From an uncultured Marvinbryantia sp. (GTDB lineage: Bacteria; Bacillota; Clostridia; Lachnospirales; Lachnospiraceae): DNA of 16,939 bases. The DNA lies in assembly GCA_947624335.1 (NCBI GenBank), contig CANQJX010000013.1, forward strand, positions 1 through 16,939, written 5' to 3'. A model generated the notes under the pieces. The model saw only the letters and a list, made by a program, of their open reading frames with translations, made no database searches and was not told the DNA's origin. Of this stretch, positions 8,470 through 15,159 are shown in pieces (positions within the stretch are counted from its first letter, which is position 1; the number at the start of each line of letters is the position of its first letter). The position numbers and the translations under genes were made by a program.

Positions 8470-9894
8470 TTATTCATAAACCACAACCGGCGTGCCGACC
8501 GATACAATATTGTAAATTTCTTTTGCCTGCTCATACGGCGTATTGACGCATCCGTGCGACCCGTTTGTCAGATAAATTTTTCCGCCGAACTCCGTTCTGG
8601 ATTTCAGGTCGTGGATCCCCACGTCCCCATTAAACGCCATCCAGTAATCCACAGGCGCCGCATATCCCTCGCCGCGCAGGACATAATTGCGCATTTTCGA
8701 ATCGATCGCCCACACGCCGCCGGAAGGCGTGCCGTTGTTTTTTGTCGGGTTTCCGGTAACGACCGGCGTATCTACCATCAGAACCCCGTTCTCATAGCAC
8801 CACATCCGCTGCTCGGAAATGCAGACTTCCACATAGGTTCCGCCGATATCGTCCGTATCGCGGCACATGGCCGTGTACAGATAAACCGGCTTCATCACGC
8901 CCTCATAGTCATTCGCCAGCGCATCTTTTAAGGCCGCCAGCGTCGCCTCCTGGTCGATGCACCATCCGTAGTCTCCGCCCGTCAGCGTAATCGTTTTCCC
9001 CTCCGATGTGATAAATTCCCTGCTTAAGCCAAACGTATCATACTTTTCCGCCAGCTCTTCCACAAAAGCAAGCAGGCAGTTTTCATCGATCGCAAGCCCA
9101 TCTTCCGTCTCAGTCATCCAGGTCTGGATCTTCGCCGCATCCACCAGCTCCTGCCGGTCTCCGAAGTCGTATGTGATATAGGCGCCCGCCAGTTCGTTCA
9201 TCTGCGCCGCTCTGCTGCATAGTTCCGCGTCGTCCTGGTAAACGGACGGATTCTGATAGCAGTCCGCTTCCTCCAGTGACAGCCGGCTTTCGCCCGCATC
9301 CAGCGCATCTGTCACTGCCTGCAGCGTTTTTTCACGGTCAAGCAGATTCCCCATTACTTCCTGCACAATCACAAAGTCTTTTTCAAGCGTCGCTATATAA
9401 GCGTCCTGCGGGTGCTGCGCCGACGCCTCGTCCATACCGTCCAGCTTCTCCACCGCGGCCTGCGCAAGCTGGCGGTCATAGGTAAAGTCCGCTTGTGCGG
9501 CCCCGATTTGTGGTTTCGCTATCATCAGCGGCCACAAATACGGCTTTTGCGCCTGCAGCATCCGCTCAATTCCGCCGTCGTCCCGGTAGCGCAGATGAAT
9601 TTCCCCGGCGTTCAGCATCCGGGTATCGCCTCCGCGTTCCAGAATCTGCAGCGTATAGCCGGCAAGTTTGCGCACCGCCTCGTTCTTCGTTTCTTCCGCC
9701 GTCAGGTTTTGGCACTTGATACCATATATGACCGTTCCCGGATAAAAATGATAATGAAAATAAACGGCAGTCCCGGCGTAGGCGGCCGCCAGCAGCGCCA
9801 GCAATATCAGTAAAACGGCGCGAACGCGTTTTTTCTTTCTCTTTGCCAATAGCTCTTCGTATTTTTTTATTCTGCTTTCTCTTTCTCTGGGCAT
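8470..9894 (-). CDS. Membrane-anchored L,D-transpeptidase (YkuD domain)
   Basis: This 474-residue protein should form 3-3 crosslinks in peptidoglycan, or attach substrates to it, outside the membrane. A basic cytoplasmic tail (about residues 1-26) precedes one membrane helix (about 27-48, VLLILLALLAAAYAGTAVYF). Two peptidoglycan-binding-like repeats of about 110 residues (around 60-340) come next, then a C-terminal YkuD domain (about 354-474). The catalytic motif is complete: HDLKSRTEFGG, then a short gap and SHGCVNTP, giving H428 and nucleophile C449. The architecture matches clostridial Ldt proteins. ATG 9894 is chosen with a purine-rich GGGAAGTGG upstream; a GTG at 9903 in frame sits too close to that site. 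Only 27 nt separate the start from a terminator-like hairpin, and the nearest clear promoter is the one ahead of the cobalamin riboswitch at 10362. Confidence 0.93.
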   Translation of the reverse strand: MPRERESRIKKYEELLAKRKKKRVRAVLLILLALLAAAYAGTAVYFHYHFYPGTVIYGIKCQNLTAEETKNEAVRKLAGYTLQILERGGDTRMLNAGEIHLRYRDDGGIERMLQAQKPYLWPLMIAKPQIGAAQADFTYDRQLAQAAVEKLDGMDEASAQHPQDAYIATLEKDFVIVQEVMGNLLDREKTLQAVTDALDAGESRLSLEEADCYQNPSVYQDDAELCSRAAQMNELAGAYITYDFGDRQELVDAAKIQTWMTETEDGLAIDENCLLAFVEELAEKYDTFGLSREFITSEGKTITLTGGDYGWCIDQEATLAALKDALANDYEGVMKPVYLYTAMCRDTDDIGGTYVEVCISEQRMWCYENGVLMVDTPVVTGNPTKNNGTPSGGVWAIDSKMRNYVLRGEGYAAPVDYWMAFNGDVGIHDLKSRTEFGGKIYLTNGSHGCVNTPYEQAKEIYNIVSVGTPVVVYE

Positions 9895-9910
9895 TTTTAC
9901 CACTTCCCGT

Positions 9911-9946
9911 TATATACAAAGCCCCGGCAGCCATCGGCTGCCGGGG
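9911..9946 (-). terminator. Intrinsic terminator-like hairpin ahead of the L,D-transpeptidase gene
   Basis: CCCCGGCAGCC pairs perfectly with GGCTGCCGGGG around a GAT loop (11 bp, very GC-rich). On the minus strand it is followed by CTTTGTATATAAC, a modest U-containing tail. It ends the structured region downstream of the cobalamin aptamer and lies 27 nt before ATG 9894. It is either the expression platform of the riboswitch or the end of a short transcript. Confidence 0.7.
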
Positions 9947-9962
9947 AATTCATTCCGCAGAC

Positions 9963-10134
9963 TTCCGGGATCAGATCAGCGCCCGGAACGACGGTATGAA
10001 GGAGGTATCTGTGTACTCTCGTTGCCTTGAGATATAATCCGTTATGTAGCAACGTAACTGTTCACCCATACAGTTACACATACGAATCGGTATCCGATCC
10101 GGTTGGATGTTTGCGCTTGATCCAGGAGCACATC
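9963..10134 (-). other. Structured leader or possible non-coding RNA tail downstream of the riboswitch
   Basis: About 170 nt without a recognisable gene hold successive self-complementary elements on the minus strand. GATGT/ACATC (10134-10106) is a candidate P13. GTAACTGT/ACAGTTAC with an 8-nt loop lies at 10077-10054, CGTTGC/GCAACG at 10054-10020, and TTCCGGG/CCCGGAA with a 12-nt loop at 9988-9963. CCGGG at 9986-9982 could alternatively pair with CCCGG in the left arm of the terminator hairpin, which would make an antiterminator. A 55-codon frame (10138-9971) crosses the region but has no ribosome site. The stretch could be an expression platform, an ncRNA, or an inserted dispersed repeat. 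Confidence 0.45.
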
Positions 10135-10139
10135 TCATA

Positions 10140-10308
10140 TATCAAGCAGGTTTCCTGACTGACAGGCATTAGCGTCCTCCGCCTTCTCACACCATGGGCG
10201 GCGCAATGGCAAATTAGAGGCTGCTCCCTGAACACAGTGACCGGCTCGCTTGGGACTCTCACCCAATTCCCTCTTCAGAATAACTGATCCATTATCCTGC
10301 ACTTGATA
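10140..10308 (-). ncRNA. Cobalamin (B12) riboswitch aptamer
   Basis: The minus strand carries the hallmark B12 box AGTCAGGAAACCTGC (10160-10146). Upstream in the right order are AGAGGGAA, GGGTGAGAGTCCC and the GTCACTG core (10241-10235; the usual form is GCCACTG). A closing P1 helix pairs TATCAA (10308-10303) with TTGATA (10145-10140), and continues after a 2-nt bulge with GCAGG/CCTGC. The roughly 60-nt segment between the core and the B12 box can form the peripheral P6 arm. These features identify a cobalamin-binding aptamer. Ligand subtype (adenosyl- or hydroxocobalamin) cannot be told by eye. A strong promoter lies 26 bp upstream. The next annotated gene downstream is an L,D-transpeptidase, not a B12 gene. 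Confidence 0.92.
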
Positions 10309-10333
10309 CAGCAATATTCAACTACACAATTAC

Positions 10334-10362
10334 AGTATAATGTGTATCATCCGGTTTGTCAA
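10334..10362 (-). promoter_or_regulatory. Near-consensus sigma-A promoter ahead of the cobalamin riboswitch
   Basis: Perfect TTGACA (10362-10357), a 17-bp spacer and TATACT (10339-10334) on the minus strand. The predicted start near 10327 is about 20 nt before the aptamer P1 helix, so the transcript begins essentially with the riboswitch. This argues that the aptamer still belongs to an active transcription unit. Confidence 0.87.
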
Positions 10363-10400
10363 CCACAATCCTTGGTGATCGGCGGAAAATATTTCGGTTT

Positions 10401-10667
10401 TCAGAGCGTCAGAAACAAAAGCAGCAGAACGTGCGCGGCCAGAATCAGCGGAATGCCGATCGTAAAACGGTATTTTCGCGTTTTATGACGGAAACAATAC
10501 ATCCCGGCAAGCGCTCCGGCGGAACCGCCTGCAAGCGCCAGCAAAAATAAGGTGTGTTCCGAAATGCGCCACTTTCCTTTTACGGCGCGGTATTTGTCGA
10601 GGCCAAACGCCGCAAATGCGATTAGATTGCAGATTACGGCGTAACATACCAGTATCTCTTTTCCCAT
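10401..10667 (-). CDS. DUF1294 family small membrane protein
   Basis: This 88-residue protein matches DUF1294. A first membrane helix (about residues 4-20) is followed by the family signature FGLDKYRAVKGKWRISE (about 21-37). A second hydrophobic part, LFLLALAGGSAGALAGMYCF, is followed by RHKTRKYRF, and a last helix (about 70-88) ends the protein. Function is unknown in the literature I can recall. ATG 10667 is chosen because GGGAG lies about 7 nt upstream and a good promoter ends at 10699; the in-frame start at 10700 falls inside that promoter. No clear terminator follows the stop, so its transcript may run on into the promoter-riboswitch region. Confidence 0.85.
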   Translation of the reverse strand: MGKEILVCYAVICNLIAFAAFGLDKYRAVKGKWRISEHTLFLLALAGGSAGALAGMYCFRHKTRKYRFTIGIPLILAAHVLLLLFLTL

Positions 10668-10698
10668 GCGGCTTCTCCCGTTGTAAAGATTCACTGTC

Positions 10699-10727
10699 AT
10701 TGTAGGGCAAACGGACCGGAAAGTAAA
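10699..10727 (-). promoter_or_regulatory. Promoter of the DUF1294 gene
   Basis: TTTACT (10727-10722), a 17-bp spacer and TACAAT (10704-10699) on the minus strand. Transcription would begin near 10692, giving a leader of about 25 nt before ATG 10667. Confidence 0.65.
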
Positions 10728-10828
10728 GCCCGATCAACCGCTTTTCCATTTTTCGTATTTATATCACTTTTTGCCATGCAAAACCTGCTATTATTTTTAT
10801 GTTAATCTAAGAAAAGGAGTAACCGCCC

Positions 10829-10897
10829 ATGTCCGCTTTATATCTGCATATCGGCACGCCCAAGACCGGCACTACCATATCTTTTCGGCAGGGATGA
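10829..10897 (+). pseudogene. Truncated sulfotransferase gene, N-terminal remnant
   Basis: This is the only convincing plus-strand coding trace. A good AAAAGGAG ribosome site lies 9 nt before ATG 10829, and the frame reads MSALYLHIGTPKTGTT before diverging into ISFRQG and a TGA at 10895. LHIGTPKTGTT is the classic opening strand and 5'-phosphosulfate (PAPS) binding loop of bacterial sulfotransferase-family proteins, usually 250 residues or more. The homology stops abruptly near 10876, and the next 50 bp lead straight into the stem-loop and end of the DUF4179 gene. It reads as a gene cut by deletion that kept its translation start. An AT-rich region with TTGCCA at 10771-10776 lies upstream and may be the old promoter. 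An unrelated 22-residue peptide is the less likely alternative. Confidence 0.7.
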
Positions 10898-10924
10898 TAT
10901 GTAAAATCCGGGCAAAACGCGTCA

Positions 10925-10949
10925 AGCGCCCCGCCGGAGGCGAGGCGCT
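10925..10949 (-). terminator. GC-rich stem-loop after the DUF4179 gene, probable terminator
   Basis: AGCGCC pairs with GGCGCT, and after one mismatch CGCC pairs with GGCG around a 3-nt loop. On the minus strand it begins 6 nt after the DUF4179 stop codon and is followed by TGACGCGTTTT. The tail is poor in U, so termination strength is uncertain, but the position fits the end of the sigma/anti-sigma operon. Confidence 0.55.
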
Positions 10950-10955
10950 GACCGA

Positions 10956-12539
10956 TTATTCTTCAAAGCTTACCTGCGTGTGATGCATGGCATGTTCTTC
11001 CAGCAGCTCTTTATATGTTTTGGTCTTTTTCTTCGTTTCATAATCGTCCGACCAGTAATAGCCTTTGAGTTCTTCCATGTATTCGTCATAATCGCAGAAA
11101 TAGAAATCCACCGTCGATACATCGCTGTCTCCGATGGCGCGTACGCCGTCTCTTCCGTTTCTGCCCCACGAAAGAATATTGCCGTCGGCATCCAGCACTT
11201 CTACAAAGCAGTCGTTCGCCGCCTCCTTCGGAGCCGCAACGCTGTAAGTAATCTCAAACGGCGTCCGGGTAACCGTTTCGATTCCCCATCCGTTTTCATC
11301 CGTGTCATGGATCTCTTTTACAATAGTATCCGCGTCGCTCTTTGTCACGGTAAAGGTAAAATCCCACGGCCCGTCAAACCACCAGTTTTCGTATGGGTTC
11401 GGGAACCCGCCCGCTTCCGGATACCGTTCCAAATACTTTTGATACTGCTGATTGTACAACTTGTTCTCAATTTCCTTTTCTTCGTCCGTAAAGGATGCGT
11501 AGTCATCCTCCCGCGTACTCAGTCCATATTCCGCCATCGCCGCATGATACTCGTCGATCAGATCCTGCGGCATAGCCGGTGCGGTCGACTCCGCCAGATC
11601 GCCAAGAATCTGCGTTATGTCCATGTCTACCGTAAACGTGTCCGGCACTTTATAAAATTCCATGTAATCTTCCCATGCCGGTCCGCCGGCTTTCGCAATG
11701 ATCGTGTTCGTAAGATATTCTTCCTGACTGCCGAGCGCCGCAAGCAGTTTCCGATCCGCCGCAGACGGATCCTCTTCCCGTTCTTCCGCAGAAATGCCGT
11801 AGGTCTCAAAAAACGCCTCCAGAGCCTCATAATATGCTTCTTCATCCTGCGAAGATGCAGTTTCCTCCAAAGGAACGCGGTATACTCCGGCAAACGTATG
11901 ATCATCCAGCAAAACGCCGTCTAAGCTGCTGTCGCCATGAAAGACCTGCGGATTATAGCTGAAGCAAAGCCCTGCGCGCAGATACGTCACCAGTTTGCCT
12001 TCCTGATCTGTCATAGTTTTTGGAAACGGTTCTTCCGATTCAATTACCATAGCGATATTCAGCGCCGTGTCATTGCAGTAGATTTCCGATAACGTTACCG
12101 TCACTCCGTCTGCGGTTCGGCTGGTTTCAGCGTTCTTGTTTGCCTGCGTTTCGTCTGTCTCCGTCAATGGCTCGGCATACGTTTCGTAATCGCCGGAAAA
12201 TCCAAGCAGGTTTCCGACTCTCCCAAACACATGCCCGATCAGGGGAATATTCTCGGCAAGCGCCGGATTGGAAATACACACTACCGAAAAGACTGCCGCT
12301 GCCGCCGCCGCGGATCCCGCCGCCTTTACAGCGATCTTCCTTTTCTTTCTTCGCGCAGCCTTTTTTGCTTCGGCTTCTGATACGGCCTGTTTTTTCATCC
12401 GCGCGCTTATTTTCTCAAACGCTTCATCTCTTGCCTTTTTTACCTGATCCGGCACTTCAAACTCCCTTTGCATGGTCGTTCGGATCGTCTCATCCAGCCG
12501 TGAATCTCTGGCTGAATAAAAGTCTATTTTCTTTTTCAT
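10956..12539 (-). CDS. DUF4179 protein, probable anti-sigma factor of the adjacent ECF sigma factor
   Basis: This 527-residue protein probably holds the neighbouring sigma factor at the membrane until an envelope signal arrives. Residues 1-68 are cytoplasmic and charged. A membrane helix spans about 69-90 (IAVKAAGSAAAAAAVFSVVC), immediately followed by NPALAENIPLIGHVFGRVGN, which is the DUF4179 entry motif. The large remainder (about 430 residues) would be extracellular, is acidic and Tyr-rich, and contains a WWFDGPWDFTF segment near residue 391. DUF4179 proteins regularly sit just downstream of ECF sigma genes, and the anti-sigma role is inferred from that pairing. ATG 12539 has a GGAGGGG site about 8 nt upstream, lying within the sigma gene. 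The 50-bp overlap suggests coupled, near-stoichiometric synthesis. A long plus-strand frame over 10980-11924 is an antisense shadow. Confidence 0.85.
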   Translation of the reverse strand: MKKKIDFYSARDSRLDETIRTTMQREFEVPDQVKKARDEAFEKISARMKKQAVSEAEAKKAARRKKRKIAVKAAGSAAAAAAVFSVVCISNPALAENIPLIGHVFGRVGNLLGFSGDYETYAEPLTETDETQANKNAETSRTADGVTVTLSEIYCNDTALNIAMVIESEEPFPKTMTDQEGKLVTYLRAGLCFSYNPQVFHGDSSLDGVLLDDHTFAGVYRVPLEETASSQDEEAYYEALEAFFETYGISAEEREEDPSAADRKLLAALGSQEEYLTNTIIAKAGGPAWEDYMEFYKVPDTFTVDMDITQILGDLAESTAPAMPQDLIDEYHAAMAEYGLSTREDDYASFTDEEKEIENKLYNQQYQKYLERYPEAGGFPNPYENWWFDGPWDFTFTVTKSDADTIVKEIHDTDENGWGIETVTRTPFEITYSVAAPKEAANDCFVEVLDADGNILSWGRNGRDGVRAIGDSDVSTVDFYFCDYDEYMEELKGYYWSDDYETKKKTKTYKELLEEHAMHHTQVSFEE

Positions 12540-13089
12540 CCAAAACCCCTCCTCTGTTTTCTTCCGATGCCGCGGTTTCCCCCCGGTCTGCCGGATCGTC
12601 CAGATATTCCCTGCGAATCTGTTCCCGCGCCCTTACGAGCCTGGTTTTTACCGTGTTCTCTTTCATATCCAGAATCTTTGCAATCTGCGGGATCTTAAAT
12701 CCCTCCACATAATACAGGATCAGGACCTCGCGGTACTTTTCCTCCACCCTGTTCAGCATCTCTTTGAATTCAAATTCCGCCAGAGACGTATCCGCGCGTC
12801 CGGCATCCGCAAAGCCCTCCTGCAGATTCAGGCTGCGGTAATGCCGCAAAATGCCGTTGCACTCATTGATCAGGATCCGTATCATCCAGGTTTTGAAATA
12901 TTCCGGCTTCTTTAACGTGTGCATTTTTTCAAAACAGACAAGGATCGTATCCTGTATTGCGTCCGCCACGTCCTCATCATTGCTTAAAATGCCGCGGGCA
13001 ACTTTGTACATTGCAAGCGAGTTGCGTTCCATCAGTTCCAGAAACGCGTCGGTATCTGACTTCATCGCCCGTTTTACAAGCTGTAGCAT
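12490..13089 (-). CDS. ECF-type RNA polymerase sigma factor
   Basis: This 199-residue sigma-70 family protein has only regions 2 and 4. Region 2 (about residues 10-85) includes DEDVADAIQDTIL and the promoter-melting segment YFKTWMIRILINECN. Region 4 (about 105-163) contains EEKYREVLILYYVEGFKIPQIAKIL and a helix-turn-helix ending NTVKTRLVRAREQIRREYL. The last 35 residues are polar and specific to this protein; the final part of their coding overlaps the anti-sigma gene. ATG 13089 is chosen because AGGAGGGG lies 5 nt before it; the alternative at 13122 has no such site. A TGAAAC/ATCTAA promoter lies 64 bp upstream, typical of self-activating ECF genes. With the DUF4179 partner, the Bce module and the L,D-transpeptidase nearby, an envelope-stress role is inferred. 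Confidence 0.92.
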   Translation of the reverse strand: MLQLVKRAMKSDTDAFLELMERNSLAMYKVARGILSNDEDVADAIQDTILVCFEKMHTLKKPEYFKTWMIRILINECNGILRHYRSLNLQEGFADAGRADTSLAEFEFKEMLNRVEEKYREVLILYYVEGFKIPQIAKILDMKENTVKTRLVRAREQIRREYLDDPADRGETAASEENRGGVLDEKENRLLFSQRFTAG

Positions 13090-13152
13090 ATGCCCCTCCT
13101 TCTTTCTCGTTATCGTCCCCATTCGAATGTCGGATGTAATTGCTTACACCTA

Positions 13153-13182
13153 TTAGATGGCGGAAGCAGAAAAAAAGTTTCA
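13153..13182 (-). promoter_or_regulatory. Putative ECF-dependent (autoregulated) promoter of the sigma/anti-sigma operon
   Basis: On the minus strand TGAAAC (13182-13177) is followed by a T-tract, an 18-bp spacer and CATCTAAT (ATCTAA at 13158-13153). An AAC-containing -35 followed by T-rich DNA and a TCTAA-like -10 matches the style of ECF sigma promoters rather than sigma-A. The TGA of the -35 element is the stop codon of the upstream permease gene. Confidence 0.6.
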
Positions 13183-15159
13183 GATTGTTCCGCTTACAAT
13201 TTGATAATACGACCGCGACGTAATCAGAAATACCAGAGTATACCCCAGCGTAAACACACCCGCCACAGCGGCGGTCACGCCGGCAAAGAGCAGCGTATTG
13301 TGCATGTAAAATCCCTGCAGAACCCTTGTCATCAGATGAAACGCCGCCAGGCAATGCGCCAGCGCCGTTCCTAACGGCAGGAAAAACAGAATCAGAATCT
13401 GGCTTCGGACACAACGCCGGATCTCGCGGCGGTCCATGCCGACTTTTCGCATAATCGCATAACGCCCGCGGTCCTCATAGCCTTCCATCATTTGTTTATA
13501 ATAAATGATCAGCACGGTGGCGGTCAAAAACATCGTTCCGAGATAAATCCCCAGAAACAGCATGCTGCCGTACAAGATATAACCGTCCGCTTCGTTGACA
13601 TAACGGCAGTTTATCATAGAGGGCTGTTTTTCCCATGCGCCGCACGTTTCCTGCAATCTTTCAAAAAAAGCAACCGCGTCCTCCTTTTCGCCGGATACGT
13701 CAAACGACAGGGCAAGTTCCATCGCGCTCGGTTTTTCATAAAGTTTTTGCTGCTGCCGGAAAAACTGTTCAAAGTCCTCCCGGCGCATTACAAAACAGAA
13801 CCAGTTACTCATTATATTCTGCATTTTGTTGGGCACCGGAAACCCGTCCAGCTCCTCGGCAATCCGGTACTCGTTTCCCATCATGCAAAAAGTTTTGGGC
13901 AGTGCGTTTTTCACATGATACGCCCCCACTCCGTTTTTAGGCAGATGGATTTTCTTTCCGGTAAGCTTTTCATAAGTTTGATCCGTCAGGAAGGTGACGG
14001 AAGCGAAATCGTCAAAGGAAAGGATCAGCGTATCGCCCGAATCTGCGCTCAGCTCGCCTTCTTTAAGCAGAAAGCTTACATTGACGCTCTCATAAGCGCG
14101 GTAGTTCTCTACCGTCCATCCGCCGTCCCGCGCCGTTTTTGCAATCGCACGTTCTATTTTCTCCTGCTCTTCTTCCCCATAGTCATTGCAGAGAATCTCA
14201 ATCTCATGCGGGAAACGTACCGTCAGAATATCTTTCATGCCCGCATACAGGCAGACTGTGGTAGAAAGGACTAAAAGCACCCCCGTTGACAGAATACAGA
14301 TATTGGCCAATCCCACCGCGTTTTGTTTCATCCGGTAAAGCAGTCCGCAGACCGCCACAAAATGATTCGTCTGATAATAATAAGTCTTTCTTCTTTTTAA
14401 AAACTTTAAAAAAGCAACGCTCCCCGCAAGAAACAGGCAATACGTTCCCGCCATTACCAGAAGAACGCAGAGAAATAAAGCCGTGAGGGCCGCGGCGACA
14501 TTCTCCACCGTATTGGCCATATAATATCCCGTTCCCACGCAAACCACGCCCGCGATTGCGGCCGCCCATTTTGTCTTCGGCTCCCGCTCGCCCGTATGTC
14601 CGCTTTGCAGCAGTTCAATTGCCGATGACCGGCAGACCGAAAGCGCGTCATAAAGATACAGAAGGACAAAAATACCCAGAAAAAGCTGCAGGGTCTTTTT
14701 GATCGCATAGGGATAGATGTGATATTCCACGTTAATCGGATGGTGATAGAGGCGCAGGATAATCAGAAACATCATCCGGTCCAGCAAAAGTCCTGCAACC
14801 AGCCCGCCCACGATGCCGGCGGCGGCAATAAAAAAGGTCTCCCATGCAAGGACCATGGCGATGTGACGGCGGTTTAAGCCCAAAACATGGTATAAGCCCA
14901 GTTCCTGTTTCCTTCGCTTCATCAGAAAACTATTGGTATAAAAAAGAAAAATAACGGAAAACAAACCGAGAATGACTACGCCGAATCCCAGCACTTCTGC
15001 CGTCGCCTCCTGCACAGTGTAAACCGTGTTCACACTGACGCCGCACATATTATAATACATCGCGGCCGACAGAATAATCGTTAACAGAAACGGCAGATAA
15101 AATTTCTGATGGCTGCGGATATTGGCTATCGCCATCGTCCGAAATAATCCTTTACCCAC
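13180..15159 (-). CDS. BceB-like ABC transporter permease (FtsX family)
   Basis: This 659-residue membrane protein is the permease of a Bce-type ABC transporter, which in Bacillota removes cell-wall-active peptides (bacitracin, lantibiotics) from lipid-linked targets and signals to its kinase. Helices fall near residues 20-38, 55-75, 104-128, 155-172, 200-215, 225-252 and 285-306. A soluble extracellular region of about 215 residues (roughly 308-525) follows, and three more helices close the protein. This ten-helix plan with a large domain between helices 7 and 8 is diagnostic. FtsX-like motifs include KRRKQELGLYHVLGL and RYAIMRKVGMDRREIRR. GTG 15159 is the preferred start: an AGAGGTGG site precedes it and it overlaps the ATPase stop by 8 bp. 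GTG 15171 and ATG 15135 are alternatives. The real inducing peptide cannot be read from sequence. Confidence 0.9.
   Translation of the reverse strand: MGKGLFRTMAIANIRSHQKFYLPFLLTIILSAAMYYNMCGVSVNTVYTVQEATAEVLGFGVVILGLFSVIFLFYTNSFLMKRRKQELGLYHVLGLNRRHIAMVLAWETFFIAAAGIVGGLVAGLLLDRMMFLIILRLYHHPINVEYHIYPYAIKKTLQLFLGIFVLLYLYDALSVCRSSAIELLQSGHTGEREPKTKWAAAIAGVVCVGTGYYMANTVENVAAALTALFLCVLLVMAGTYCLFLAGSVAFLKFLKRRKTYYYQTNHFVAVCGLLYRMKQNAVGLANICILSTGVLLVLSTTVCLYAGMKDILTVRFPHEIEILCNDYGEEEQEKIERAIAKTARDGGWTVENYRAYESVNVSFLLKEGELSADSGDTLILSFDDFASVTFLTDQTYEKLTGKKIHLPKNGVGAYHVKNALPKTFCMMGNEYRIAEELDGFPVPNKMQNIMSNWFCFVMRREDFEQFFRQQQKLYEKPSAMELALSFDVSGEKEDAVAFFERLQETCGAWEKQPSMINCRYVNEADGYILYGSMLFLGIYLGTMFLTATVLIIYYKQMMEGYEDRGRYAIMRKVGMDRREIRRCVRSQILILFFLPLGTALAHCLAAFHLMTRVLQGFYMHNTLLFAGVTAAVAGVFTLGYTLVFLITSRSYYQIVSGTI

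Noticed and set aside
9843..10037. Plus-strand frames near a GGAGGTATCT sequence at about 10001
   Set aside because: The site resembles a ribosome-binding site, but the following GTG frame is only eight codons long and the longer frame covers the terminator and hairpin region.
10074..10262. 62-codon minus-strand frame through the riboswitch
   Set aside because: It runs through the conserved aptamer core and B12 box, where RNA structure explains the sequence better; no ribosome site.
10980..11924. 314-codon plus-strand frame
   Set aside because: Antisense to the DUF4179 gene; composition is Arg/Phe/Ile-rich and lacks any domain pattern.
13492..14274. 260-codon plus-strand frame
   Set aside because: Antisense to the extracellular domain of the BceB-like permease; no independent coding evidence.
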